This document shows, piece by piece, positions 25,676 to 33,047 of a DNA stretch of 64,000 nucleotides. The stretch covers positions 1,582,501 to 1,646,500 of the forward strand of contig NZ_CP009438.1 of the NCBI RefSeq assembly GCF_000761215.1, given 5' to 3'. The stretch is from Streptomyces glaucescens. GTDB taxonomy: Bacteria; Actinomycetota; Actinomycetes; Streptomycetales; Streptomycetaceae. How positions within the stretch are numbered: position 1 is the first letter of the stretch; each line of letters opens with the position of its first letter. The notes beneath the pieces are model-generated. The model had not been told where the DNA came from. It worked only from the letters and a program-made list of their open reading frames with translations, and did no database searches. Both the position numbers and the translations under genes were made by a program.

Positions 25676-26710
25676 TCAGGCCGCGGCCAGCGACGCGATC
25701 CGCTCGGTGATGGGGTCGTCGGCGCCGAACACCTCGACGGCCAGGTCGAGCGGCGTCTTGCCGTCGTGGCCGACCAGGTCGAGCCGGGCGCCGGCGTCGA
25801 GCAGCACGGTCACGCAGTCGGCGTAGCCGTGCCACAGTGCGTCGTGCAGCGGGGTGTAGCCGTTGGTGGCGCCCTGGAAGTCCAGGTCGATGCCGTCGCG
25901 GACGACCAGGTCGGCGGTGATGTCGGCGTGGCCGTTGTAGACGGCCTTGTGCAGCGGTACGGCGCCGAAGCAGGGCTCCACGGCGTTGATGTCGGCGCCC
26001 GCGTCGAGCAGCAGCCGGACGATCTCGGCGTGGCCGTCGCGGGCGGCGACGAGCAGCGGGGTGTGCGCGTCGTTGAAGCCGTTGAGCATCGGATGGCGGG
26101 CGTCGACCTCGGCGCCGGCGGCGAGCAGTTCGCGCACCTTGCCGGTGTCGCCGGCGGAGACGGCGGCCATCAGCGGCTGCGCCTCGACGGTCTCGGCGTC
26201 GCGTTCGCGGCGCTCCTTCAGCAGCTGCTCGGCGCGCAGCAGCTTGTCCTTGCCGAAGGTGTTGACGTTCAGCTCGTAGGCGAAGTGCTCCTCGAGCGAG
26301 AAGCCGTAGTGCGTGTGCAGCTTGAGCCCGGCGCCCCGGTCGAGCAGGTACTCCACCAGGTCGGGGTACTTGTACCAGAGCGCGTCCATCAGCGGGGTGT
26401 GCCCGGTGGTGGGGGCGACGGCGTCCACGAACGCGCCGGCCTCCACGAGCTGACGGGTCACGTCCAGGTCGCCGCCCTGGCAGGCCTTGTGCAGGGCGGT
26501 CGCGCCGGCCCTGCTGTCGGCGGTGTGCACATCGGCACCCGCGGCGATGAGCACGCCGGTGGTGGCCGGGTCGGCCTGGCCGGCGGCGATCATCAGCACG
26601 GTCAGCCCGGAGGAGTCCTCCCGGGTGCCGGGGTCGGCGCCCGCCTCCAGCAGCCGCCTGACCTGCTCGGTGCGGCGGCCGCGGACGGCGTCGATCAGTT
26701 CGGCGCTCAT
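25676..26710 (-). CDS. Ankyrin-repeat protein
   Basis: The 344-residue protein consists almost wholly of ankyrin repeats, about eight, with clear TPLxxA helices: GLTVLMIAAGQADPATTGVL, GATALHKACQGGDLDVTRQL, TPLLVAARDGHAEIVRLLLD, AVPLHKAVYNGHADITADLV and TPLHDALWHGYADCVTVLLD. There is no signal peptide or membrane helix, so it is probably a cytosolic scaffold. A helical insert rich in Arg/Glu (LLRAEQLLKERRERDAE) splits the array in the middle. The start overlaps the previous stop (ATGA), so it is made with the SnoaL-like proteins and may organise the pathway enzymes (inference). Confidence 0.9.
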   Translation of the reverse strand: MSAELIDAVRGRRTEQVRRLLEAGADPGTREDSSGLTVLMIAAGQADPATTGVLIAAGADVHTADSRAGATALHKACQGGDLDVTRQLVEAGAFVDAVAPTTGHTPLMDALWYKYPDLVEYLLDRGAGLKLHTHYGFSLEEHFAYELNVNTFGKDKLLRAEQLLKERRERDAETVEAQPLMAAVSAGDTGKVRELLAAGAEVDARHPMLNGFNDAHTPLLVAARDGHAEIVRLLLDAGADINAVEPCFGAVPLHKAVYNGHADITADLVVRDGIDLDFQGATNGYTPLHDALWHGYADCVTVLLDAGARLDLVGHDGKTPLDLAVEVFGADDPITERIASLAAA

Positions 26711-27156
26711 GACGCGGCCTTCGCCTGCGGAGCGTCGCCGCGGATGGCGCGGATGATCTGCGAGGGGTCGGTGTGCGACTCCCAGCGGACGATGCGGCCG
26801 TCGCGCACGGTCAGCCAGTGGGTGAAGACGATCTCGAAGTCGATGCCGGTCTCCTTGACCCGCGAGATCTCGTGGATGATCCCGGCGGCCTTCTCGCCCT
26901 CGACGACGAGGTCGAGCAGTTCCTCGGAGACCACGTCGCACTGTCCGGCGAAGACCCGCACGCTCTCGGCGACCTCGTCGCGGCTGTGCAGGGTGCCGAT
27001 CCACTTCATGTCGTCGTTGTAGCCGGGGACCGGGCGGTAGTTGATCCACTCCACGTCGTCGGCGAGCAGGGAGAGCGCGGTCGCGAAGTCGCCGCCGGTC
27101 AGGGCGGAGAACCAGCGCTTGGCGACGTCCCGGGTGTGCTCGGTGGCTTCACTCAT
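26707..27156 (-). CDS. SnoaL-like (NTF2-fold) protein, copy 2
   Basis: The 149-residue NTF2-like protein has RDVAKRWFSALTGGDFATALSL, DDVEWINYRPVPG, then HEISRVKETGIDFEIVFTHW and VRDGRIVRWESHTDPSQI, a pattern typical of SnoaL and ketosteroid-isomerase relatives. Such proteins act as cyclases, isomerases, epoxide hydrolases or dehydratases. It overlaps both neighbours by 4 nt (ATGA), suggesting a fixed ratio to copy 1 and the ankyrin protein. The exact reaction cannot be told. Confidence 0.82.
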   Translation of the reverse strand: MSEATEHTRDVAKRWFSALTGGDFATALSLLADDVEWINYRPVPGYNDDMKWIGTLHSRDEVAESVRVFAGQCDVVSEELLDLVVEGEKAAGIIHEISRVKETGIDFEIVFTHWLTVRDGRIVRWESHTDPSQIIRAIRGDAPQAKAAS

Positions 27157-27617
27157 GTCGTCTCCTCGGGGCCGTCCGAAACGGTCATGATCTGCTGGTT
27201 GCCGTCCGCCCACAGGGCCGTCATCAGCACGCCGGCGATGCGCCAGCCGGCGGCGGTGCGGGCCAGGTCGAAGCGGTAGCGGCCGCCGAGCGTCCACGTC
27301 TCGGAGCCGTAGGGGTTGGGCAGCAGGTGGGTGGCCTGGAAGTGGGCGGTCAGAACCGCCACGTCTCCGCGCACCTCGGCGATCTGGTTGCCGATCATGT
27401 GCTGGGTGGCCTTGAGGTGGCCGAGCCCGGCGGACCAGTCGGCGATGACCTGGTCGGGGGTGCGGACGACCGGCTCCCCGCCGAAGAGGCTGGTGTAGTC
27501 GAGGGTCACCTTCTCGGCGAGCAGCGCCGGCAGGGCGTCCCACTGGCGCAGGTCGACGTACCACAGCATCCTGGTGCAGGTCTCGATCACGTCGAGACGG
27601 TCTTCCGGGGAACTCAT
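27153..27617 (-). CDS. SnoaL-like (NTF2-fold) protein, copy 1
   Basis: The 154-residue protein belongs to the SnoaL_4 / ring-hydroxylating dioxygenase beta-like NTF2 group: VIETCTRMLWYVDLRQWDAL, LAEKVTLDYTSLFGGEPV, TQHMIGNQIAEVRGDVAVL and GGRYRFDLARTAAGWRI. ATG 27617 is preceded by GGAGG with 5 nt spacing. It is the first gene after a 152-nt gap that holds two exact 10-bp repeats, so it may open its own transcript. Function as isomerase, cyclase or dehydratase is inferred from the fold only. Confidence 0.82.
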   Translation of the reverse strand: MSSPEDRLDVIETCTRMLWYVDLRQWDALPALLAEKVTLDYTSLFGGEPVVRTPDQVIADWSAGLGHLKATQHMIGNQIAEVRGDVAVLTAHFQATHLLPNPYGSETWTLGGRYRFDLARTAAGWRIAGVLMTALWADGNQQIMTVSDGPEETT

Positions 27618-27769
27618 GGGCACCTCCGTCGAGTTGTGCGAGGTGTGTCCGAACGACGCTATCGACGCACCTCAGCGGGGTTGCCGGACGTCAGGGGCGC
27701 CCTCGCCCCACTGTGCGAGGTCCGCCCGGGTACTACGTCAGATCACCGCGGCGGACGGGCGGGCGGGGC
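27618..27769. promoter_or_regulatory. Intergenic control region with two exact 10-bp direct repeats
   Basis: TGTGCGAGGT occurs at 27635-27644 and again at 27712-27721 (ACCTCGCACA on the minus strand). ACTACGTCA at 27732-27740 also recurs upstream of the SDR gene at 28643-28651. These are candidate binding sites governing the SnoaL-ankyrin-EthD transcript; the regulator is unknown, perhaps the LysR or LuxR protein nearby. Confidence 0.4.
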
Positions 27770-28549
27770 TCAGACGGTCTTCAGGAATCCGCCGTCGACG
27801 ACGAACTCGGCGCCGTTGGCGTTGGGTGCCTTGCGGGACGCGACGAACGCCACGAGCGCGGCCAGTTCCGCGGCCGTCGTGGTGTGTCCGGTCGAGCTGC
27901 CGAGCATCTGCGGCACCTGGGCGAGCACCTCGTCCCGGGAGAGCCCGGACTGCCCGGCGATGGTGTCGGCGATGCCGCCCGGGCCGGTCCAGGCGTCGGT
28001 CATCACCGGTCCGGCCGCGACCGTGTTGACGCGGACGCCGCGCGGGCCGAACTCCTCGGCGAGCCCCTTGCCCAGGTTCAGCAGGGCCGCCTTGGCCGCC
28101 GAGTAGTCGACGACCACGGGGACGGGGCTGCGGGCGTTGGTGGAGCCCAGGTTCACGATGGAGCCCTGCCGCTCGATGATGCTGGGCAGTGCCGCCCGGG
28201 TGGTCCGCACGGCGGTGAGCAGGTTCATGGTGAGCGACTCCTGCCAGCCCTTGTCGTCGACGGACAGGAAGCCGCCGGGCCGGGTGTAGGGGAAGCCGAG
28301 GTTGTTCACCAGGATGTCGATGCCGCCCAGCTCGGCCAGCGCGTAGTCGACCAGTTCGGCCGGGCCTCCTTCCGTCGCCAGGTCGACGGATAAGACGTAC
28401 GGGGTGGTCTCCCTGAGCGCGTCGCTGACGGTGCGGGCGCCGCCGATCACGCGGGCGCCCTCGGCGGCCAGGGTTCTGGCGATCTCCAGGCCGATTCCCC
28501 GGCTGGCTCCGGTGATCAGGGCGGTCTTGCCGGCGAGGTCCAGTTCCAT
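27770..28549 (-). CDS. Short-chain dehydrogenase/reductase
   Basis: The 259-residue classical SDR has the cofactor motif TGASRGIG at residues 13-20, VNNLG after the fourth strand, the catalytic Ser136 in VNLGSTNA, and Tyr149-x3-Lys153 in VVDYSAAKAALL. The C-terminus VASRKAPNANGAEFVVDGG is typical. ATG 28549 follows GGGAGGA. It reduces a carbonyl or oxidises an alcohol with NAD(P). It is the promoter-proximal gene of the long minus-strand run, divergent from the F420/LLM oxidoreductase. Confidence 0.93.
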   Translation of the reverse strand: MELDLAGKTALITGASRGIGLEIARTLAAEGARVIGGARTVSDALRETTPYVLSVDLATEGGPAELVDYALAELGGIDILVNNLGFPYTRPGGFLSVDDKGWQESLTMNLLTAVRTTRAALPSIIERQGSIVNLGSTNARSPVPVVVDYSAAKAALLNLGKGLAEEFGPRGVRVNTVAAGPVMTDAWTGPGGIADTIAGQSGLSRDEVLAQVPQMLGSSTGHTTTAAELAALVAFVASRKAPNANGAEFVVDGGFLKTV

Positions 28550-28874
28550 GGGGGTCCTCCCTCGAACGTGCACTGCGGTCGGTTTCCGTGAACGTAACGA
28601 CGGGCGGGACCGGCGCCGCGGGGCTGAGGGCACTTGGTACGGACTACGTCACGTGAGCGCGCGCAGACTGACGGTTCCGATCACTTGACGCAGTGTCATG
28701 CCGCGTCTGACGGAGTCCGCCGGGCGGTCCGGCCCGCCGGACCTGCGTTCCGGGCCCGGTGCGGAGGGTGGTGCGACGGTCCATCGAGCGACGAGGAGAA
28801 ACCCATGGTGAACGGCGCCCACGCAGCCGCCCGGCGAACACCGCCCGGCGAGGACGACGGCTGGGGCCTGGCCG
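28550..28874. promoter_or_regulatory. 325-bp divergent intergenic region (SDR / LLM genes)
   Basis: It must hold promoters for the SDR (minus) and for the small ORF plus LLM gene (plus). I see ACTACGTCA at 28643-28651, shared with 27732-27740; CACGTG inside CGTCACGTGAG; and an inverted repeat TGACGCAGTGTCA at 28686-28698. Its 3' part contains the 26-codon ORF described separately. Confidence 0.4.
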
Positions 28875-28885
28875 GTGTCGGATAG
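28805..28885 (+). CDS. 26-residue small ORF overlapping the LLM oxidoreductase start
   Basis: ATG 28805 has a near-ideal GAGGAG 6 nt upstream, the best ribosome site in this region, and the frame stops at TAG 28883-28885, 11 nt inside the LLM gene if that starts at GTG 28875. The product begins MVNGAHAAARRTPPG and ends DDGWGLAGVG; it has no signal or membrane segment. It may be a leader that couples translation of the oxidoreductase, which has no good site of its own, or a genuine small peptide substrate. I do not recognise it. Confidence 0.4.
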   Translation: MVNGAHAAARRTPPGEDDGWGLAGVG

Positions 28886-29789
28886 CGGCCGGGCGATGGA
28901 CCGGCGCAGGAGTCTCAGGCTGGGTGCGGTCTTCCCGCACCTGGAGATCGGCCCGGACCCGGGAGCCGTACGCGACTGGGCGCAGGCCGTGGAGGACGCC
29001 GGGTTCGACCATGTGAGCGCCTTCGACCACGTGCTCGGCGTGGGCACCGGCTCACGGCCCGGCTGGTACGGCTTCACCAGCGAGCACCTCTTCCACGAGG
29101 TGTTCGTGCTGTTCGGCTACCTGGCCGGGGTCACCCGCACCCTGGAGCTGGCCACCGGGGTGCTGGTGCTGCCGCAGCGCCAGACGGCCCTGGTCGCCAA
29201 GCAGGCCGCCGAGGTCGACGTGCTCAGCGGCGGCCGGCTCCGGCTCGGGGTGGGCGTCGGCTGGAACAAGGTGGAGTACGACGCACTGGGCGCGTCCTTC
29301 CACGACCGGGGCGCCCGCAGCGCCGAACAGGTGGAGCTGCTGCGCCGGTTGTGGGGCGAGCCCACGGTGACCTTCGACGGGCGCTGGGACCGGGTGGACG
29401 ACGCGGGCATCCTGCCGCGTCCGCCGCGCGGCCGGATCCCGGTGTGGTTCGGCGGCAACGCCGAGCCGGTGCTGCGCCGGGCCGGGGAGCTGGGCGACGG
29501 CTGGCTGCCGCTGCGGGCCCCGGACGACACGGCCCGGGCGATGGTGGGCCGGGTGCGGTCGTACGCCCTCCGGGCCGGCCGGGACCCGGCGTCACTGGGG
29601 TTCGAGGCGCGGCTGGAGCTGAGCCGGGTGCCCGAGGCCAAGTGGCCGGACTTCGTGGCGGGCTGGCGGGACCTGGGGGCGACCCATCTGTCGCTGAACA
29701 CCATGGGGCTGGGCCTGGCCACCGCCGACGAGCACGCGCGGCTGCTGCGCAGCACGCTCGAGGAGCTGGCCGCGGTCGCCCGGGAGTGA
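28875..29789 (+). CDS. LLM-class F420-dependent oxidoreductase
   Basis: The 304-residue luciferase-like TIM-barrel protein starts RLGAVFPHLEIGPDPGAVRD, with GFDHVSAFDHVLG, LATGVLVLPQRQTALVAKQ, LSGGRLRLGVGVGWNKVEYDALG and IPVWFGGNAEPVLRRAGELG, all family hallmarks of TIGR03619-like F420 enzymes. GTG 28875 is within the preceding small ORF; an alternative ATG at 28896 would give 297 residues. The enzyme should be a cytosolic hydride-transferring flavin- or F420-dependent reductase or dehydrogenase. The F420-reductase-like gene at 22.2 kb could regenerate its cofactor (inference). It converges on the LysR gene. Confidence 0.9.
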   Translation: MSDSGRAMDRRRSLRLGAVFPHLEIGPDPGAVRDWAQAVEDAGFDHVSAFDHVLGVGTGSRPGWYGFTSEHLFHEVFVLFGYLAGVTRTLELATGVLVLPQRQTALVAKQAAEVDVLSGGRLRLGVGVGWNKVEYDALGASFHDRGARSAEQVELLRRLWGEPTVTFDGRWDRVDDAGILPRPPRGRIPVWFGGNAEPVLRRAGELGDGWLPLRAPDDTARAMVGRVRSYALRAGRDPASLGFEARLELSRVPEAKWPDFVAGWRDLGATHLSLNTMGLGLATADEHARLLRSTLEELAAVARE

Positions 29790-29818
29790 CGTCCGCACGC
29801 CCGGCCGTGTACGGCGCA

Positions 29819-29843
29819 GGCCCTCCCGAACATCGGGAGGGCC
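29819..29843. terminator. Intrinsic terminator between LLM and LysR genes
   Basis: A perfect 10-bp stem GGCCCTCCCG / CGGGAGGGCC encloses the loop AACAT (29829-29833). It sits between the convergent LLM and LysR genes and can serve both. Confidence 0.88.
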
Positions 29844-29876
29844 TTCGGCGTGTGCCGGGACGGCACCTGGGCGCCG

Positions 29877-30773
29877 CTAGCGTCCGTACTCCTCGGCGAG
29901 GAAGCGCATGGTCTGGTCGGTGAAGACGCGCATCTCGCGGGTGAGGTTCTTGCCGCGGCGCCAGGCCAGCTGGGTGAAGACCTCGAAGGGGATCTCCCAG
30001 TCGAGCCGGACCAGCAGGCCCGCGTCGAGGGCGTCCTGGACGCAGGCGGTGGGCAGCAGCGAGATGCCGAGTCCGGCGGCCACCCCGCGCTTGATGGACT
30101 CGATGGTGCCGAACTCCAGGAAGGGCAGGGCCTCCCCGGTGCCGTCGTTCAGCTCGGCCTCGAACAGCTCGCGGTAGGCGCAGCCCGCCTCCGCGGAGAT
30201 CACCTGGGTGCGGCGCAGTTCCTCGGTGGTCACCTTGGGCAGCCGGGTCAGCGGGTGGTCCGGGGCGGCGACCACGGTGAGCGGCTCGGAGCCGAGCACC
30301 TCGGTCTGCACGCCGGGGTGCTGGGTCTCGGCCTCCATCAGGAAGCCCATGTCGAACATGCCCTGGCGCAGGGCGTGGCAGGTCTCCGCGCACAGGCTGG
30401 GCCGCAGCACGATGTGCAGGGCCGGGTAGCGGTGGTGGAAGAACTCCAGCAGCGGCGGCATGCGGTAGGAGGTGATGGACTCCATCGAGCCGATGGTCAG
30501 TACGCCGGCCGGGTCTCCCGAGCCGACGGTGGCGCCGCGCGCCTCGCCCGCCAGGGTCAGCATCTGCTCGGCGTAGGGCAGCAGCCGCTGGCCCGCGTCG
30601 GTGAGCTGGATGCGTCCCCCGAGGCGGTCGAAGAGGTCCACGCCGAGCGACATCTCCAGGCCCTTGATCTGGCTGGTGACGCTGGACTGGGCGTATTTCA
30701 GCTCCGTGGCCGCCTTCGAGAAACTGAGCAGCGTGGCCACCTTGTGGAACGCCGCCAGCTGCCTGATATCCAT
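29877..30773 (-). CDS. LysR-family transcriptional regulator
   Basis: The 298-residue LTTR has an N-terminal winged HTH (MDIRQLAAFHKVATLLSFSK, AATELKYAQSSVTSQIKGLE) and a PBP2-type effector domain starting at VLTIGSMESITSYRMPPLL. It contains a Cys in the effector domain (EAGCAYREL) that recalls, but does not prove, redox-type LTTRs. The gene converges with the LLM gene and lies downstream of the LuxR-type regulator. The target is unknown: the divergent SDR/LLM promoter region or itself are the obvious candidates. Confidence 0.92.
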   Translation of the reverse strand: MDIRQLAAFHKVATLLSFSKAATELKYAQSSVTSQIKGLEMSLGVDLFDRLGGRIQLTDAGQRLLPYAEQMLTLAGEARGATVGSGDPAGVLTIGSMESITSYRMPPLLEFFHHRYPALHIVLRPSLCAETCHALRQGMFDMGFLMEAETQHPGVQTEVLGSEPLTVVAAPDHPLTRLPKVTTEELRRTQVISAEAGCAYRELFEAELNDGTGEALPFLEFGTIESIKRGVAAGLGISLLPTACVQDALDAGLLVRLDWEIPFEVFTQLAWRRGKNLTREMRVFTDQTMRFLAEEYGR

Positions 30774-30887
30774 GGTCCTCTCCCTGCCTGGGCCGAAACA
30801 CCGGATGCATTTCCTTTGTCAGCACACCACCGGAGCGGAGGTGATTCCACGGTCCCGTGGTGTCCCTTTGCGGACAGGTGACGTCCG

Positions 30888-31910
30888 TTAGCGGTCAGCC
30901 GCGTCGTGCTCGGCCCGCGCCGTTTCCCGGCGGCCGATCATCAGGCCCGCCTGGAACCGGCTGACGGCCCCCATGTCCTCCATGATCGCGGAGATGTGGC
31001 GGCGGCAGGTCCGGGCGGCCATGCCCAGCCGGCGGGCGATGACCTCGTCCTTCAGGCCGAGGGCCATGAGCCGGAGGATGGACAGCCGCACCTCTTCCGC
31101 GAGCTGGTGGTACTCCGCGGGCTGCCCGTCCACCTCGAACGGGCGGCCGATCTGCCAGACCGACTCGAAGGACCGGCAGAGGTAGCCGACGACGGTCGGC
31201 TCGGTGACGACGGCCGCGCCGGGCGGCCCGCCGCCGGTGGGTTCCTTCGGGATGAAGGCGACCTCGCGGTCGTACACGATGAGCCGTTCGGACAGCTCCT
31301 CCACGGTGCGCACCTCGGCGCCCTGGCGGGTGATCTCCTGGACGTAGGTGCGGGTGGCGAGGCTGGCGCGGGCGGTGTGCTGGTAGAGGGTGCGCACCCG
31401 GACGCCGCGGCGCAGCAGTTCCAGGGTGTGCTCGCGGTCGGCCTCCAGGAGTCCGGGCGGCCGTCCGCCGCCGGACTGAAGGCTCATCCGCTCCCGAGTG
31501 CAGCCGTACCGGGCCCGGTCGATCTCCCGGCGTACGTCCTCGACGTCGTCGAGGACGGTGACCGTGGCTCCGGACGCGGGCCCGCGGTGCCGGGCCCGGT
31601 AGGCGGCGGCGAGGGAGCGCAGCTCGTGGTGGATGCGGGCGGCCTCGCGGCGCCGCCGGGCGATGGCCAGCTCCAGCGGGGTGACCAGTTCGGCCTCGGC
31701 GGCCTCCGGGTCGAGCGGGACGACGGGCCGGCCGGGCGCGCCGGCGCTCAGCAGCCTGAGGTCCTGGAGGGCCTTGCGGGCCTGCTCGGCGCGGACGGGG
31801 TCCACGCCGAGCCCGGCGGCCATCTCCGCGTCGTCGAAGGATCCGAGGCGCAGGGCCCGCTCGTAGGCCGCGACCGCCAGCTCGTCCAGAAGAGGAATTG
31901 GTTCGCTCAA
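30888..31910 (-). CDS. LuxR-type HTH regulator with TrmB/phospholipase-D-like sensor region
   Basis: The 340-residue protein has an N-terminal winged-helix-like part (residues 1-60: FDDAEMAAGLGVDPVRAEQA), a middle region with RARYGCTRERMSLQSGGGRP and EHTLELLRRGVRVRTLYQHT resembling the TrmB/PLD-like sensor of many streptomycete regulators, and a LuxR HTH at about 270-325 (VRLSILRLMALGLKDEVIAR, RLGMAARTCRRHISAIMEDM). It lies at the 3' border of the PUFA-type cluster and is a candidate pathway-specific regulator. There is no response-regulator receiver domain. Confidence 0.88.
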   Translation of the reverse strand: MSEPIPLLDELAVAAYERALRLGSFDDAEMAAGLGVDPVRAEQARKALQDLRLLSAGAPGRPVVPLDPEAAEAELVTPLELAIARRRREAARIHHELRSLAAAYRARHRGPASGATVTVLDDVEDVRREIDRARYGCTRERMSLQSGGGRPPGLLEADREHTLELLRRGVRVRTLYQHTARASLATRTYVQEITRQGAEVRTVEELSERLIVYDREVAFIPKEPTGGGPPGAAVVTEPTVVGYLCRSFESVWQIGRPFEVDGQPAEYHQLAEEVRLSILRLMALGLKDEVIARRLGMAARTCRRHISAIMEDMGAVSRFQAGLMIGRRETARAEHDAADR

Positions 31911-32049
31911 CTCCTCACCTCCCGGCGGCTGTTGTGGTGCTCCGCTGACCTCGGTCGGTCATCTGTTCCAGCGTAGGGCGGTGGCCGCGCGCGGGGCGGG
32001 CCGCGGCCGCACGCCGCCTTGACAGCGTTATGTGGGCCGCGTGACCGGG
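31911..32049. promoter_or_regulatory. Gap between oxygenase operon and LuxR-type regulator
   Basis: This 139-bp stretch should contain the regulator's promoter and the 3' end of the methylaspartate operon. A GC-rich hairpin, GGCCGCG (31983-31989) with CGCGGCC (32002-32008), could terminate the operon. No convincing -35/-10 pair is seen. Confidence 0.3.
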
Positions 32050-33042
32050 TCAGTAATGCACCCGGCGGTCCTCCGGGGTGGCCCGGTAGCGCACGGTCCA
32101 CAGGCTGCGCCTGATGTAGGTGCGCTGGAGCCAGCGGTCCCGGCCGTCGTAGCCGGCCCGGAAGGTGGAGCGGGCGTGCACCCCTTTGCGGTTGTTGATC
32201 AGCAGGGCGTGGCCCGGCTGGAGGCGGACCGCGTCGGCGGTGGCGCGGCAGGCCTCCTTGAGCGCCTGCAGCGCGGCCTCGGCGCCCCGGGTGAGGGCGC
32301 GGACGCCGTTGGCGGACACGGCGATCTCCGGGAAGCGTTCGGCGCCGCTGAGGATCGGCACCGGGTCGGACAGCACCTCGGCGTCCCCGGCGACGCCGCG
32401 GGTGTAGCTGCCGGGCGCGTTGAGCCGGAACAGGGGGCTGCGCAGGGTGTCGACGACCGGGCCGGGCAGCCTGCGGCACAGATCGCGGGCGTCGGCGTAG
32501 TAGGTGACGGCGTCGTCGTCGGGGGCGCCGCGCAGGCAGTTGAGGACGAGGAAGTCCGGGTTGGCGAGGTCGTAGCGGCCGATGGCGTCGTAGGTGATGT
32601 CGCTGTGGAAGTTGAGGAAGACGGCCGAGCCCTGGTTGGTCTGGGCCCGCTCGCCCTCCCGCACCGGCACCACGTCGTGCACGAGCCGGCCGTCCTTCTC
32701 GGTGAGCACGCCGATGGGCTCGCCGAGCAGTCCGGTCAGGCCGAGCAGCACGCTCTCGGCGACGAAGGTCCGCTTGGCGGTGCTGGGGCCGCCGTCGGCC
32801 GGGGTGGGCGGCAGCTCCGCGTCCCGCGGGAGGTTGCGCACCCGCATCAGGCCGGGGGCGTCGTTGTGCCGGCCGAAGTCGAGCAGCCGCTGGAGGAGTC
32901 CGGCGGGCAGGGCGGCCGCGAAGGCCTTCAGACAGTGGGTGAGCGCGGCGTCGACGTCGGGGGCCGGGTCGGGCAGCGCTGCCAGCCGGGCGGCGAGGTC
33001 GTCACGGACACCGTCCGGCAGGGTGAGGTCGGCGAAGGTCAT
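32050..33042 (-). CDS. Clavaminate-synthase-like Fe(II)/2-oxoglutarate oxygenase
   Basis: The 330-residue protein resembles the VioC/AsnO/clavaminate synthase group, which beta-hydroxylate free amino acids. The iron ligands are visible: His146-x-Asp148 in FLNFHSDITYDAI and the distal His289 in LINNRKGVHARSTF, followed by YDGRDRWLQRTYIRRSLW with Arg303 as the likely 2-oxoglutarate anchor. The N-terminal LLGEPIGVLTEKDG also fits. It ends the seven-gene methylaspartate operon, 5 nt after the aspartokinase stop. The expected substrate is an amino acid made by that operon; hydroxylation of a methylaspartate derivative is inference. Confidence 0.88.
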   Translation of the reverse strand: MTFADLTLPDGVRDDLAARLAALPDPAPDVDAALTHCLKAFAAALPAGLLQRLLDFGRHNDAPGLMRVRNLPRDAELPPTPADGGPSTAKRTFVAESVLLGLTGLLGEPIGVLTEKDGRLVHDVVPVREGERAQTNQGSAVFLNFHSDITYDAIGRYDLANPDFLVLNCLRGAPDDDAVTYYADARDLCRRLPGPVVDTLRSPLFRLNAPGSYTRGVAGDAEVLSDPVPILSGAERFPEIAVSANGVRALTRGAEAALQALKEACRATADAVRLQPGHALLINNRKGVHARSTFRAGYDGRDRWLQRTYIRRSLWTVRYRATPEDRRVHY

Positions 33043-33047
33043 GGCGG

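Noticed and set aside
28686..28698. TGACGCAGTGTCA inverted repeat as a third site for the XRE-TPR regulator
   Set aside because: The half-sites are 5 bp apart, not 7, and the context is another operon; resemblance is probably chance.
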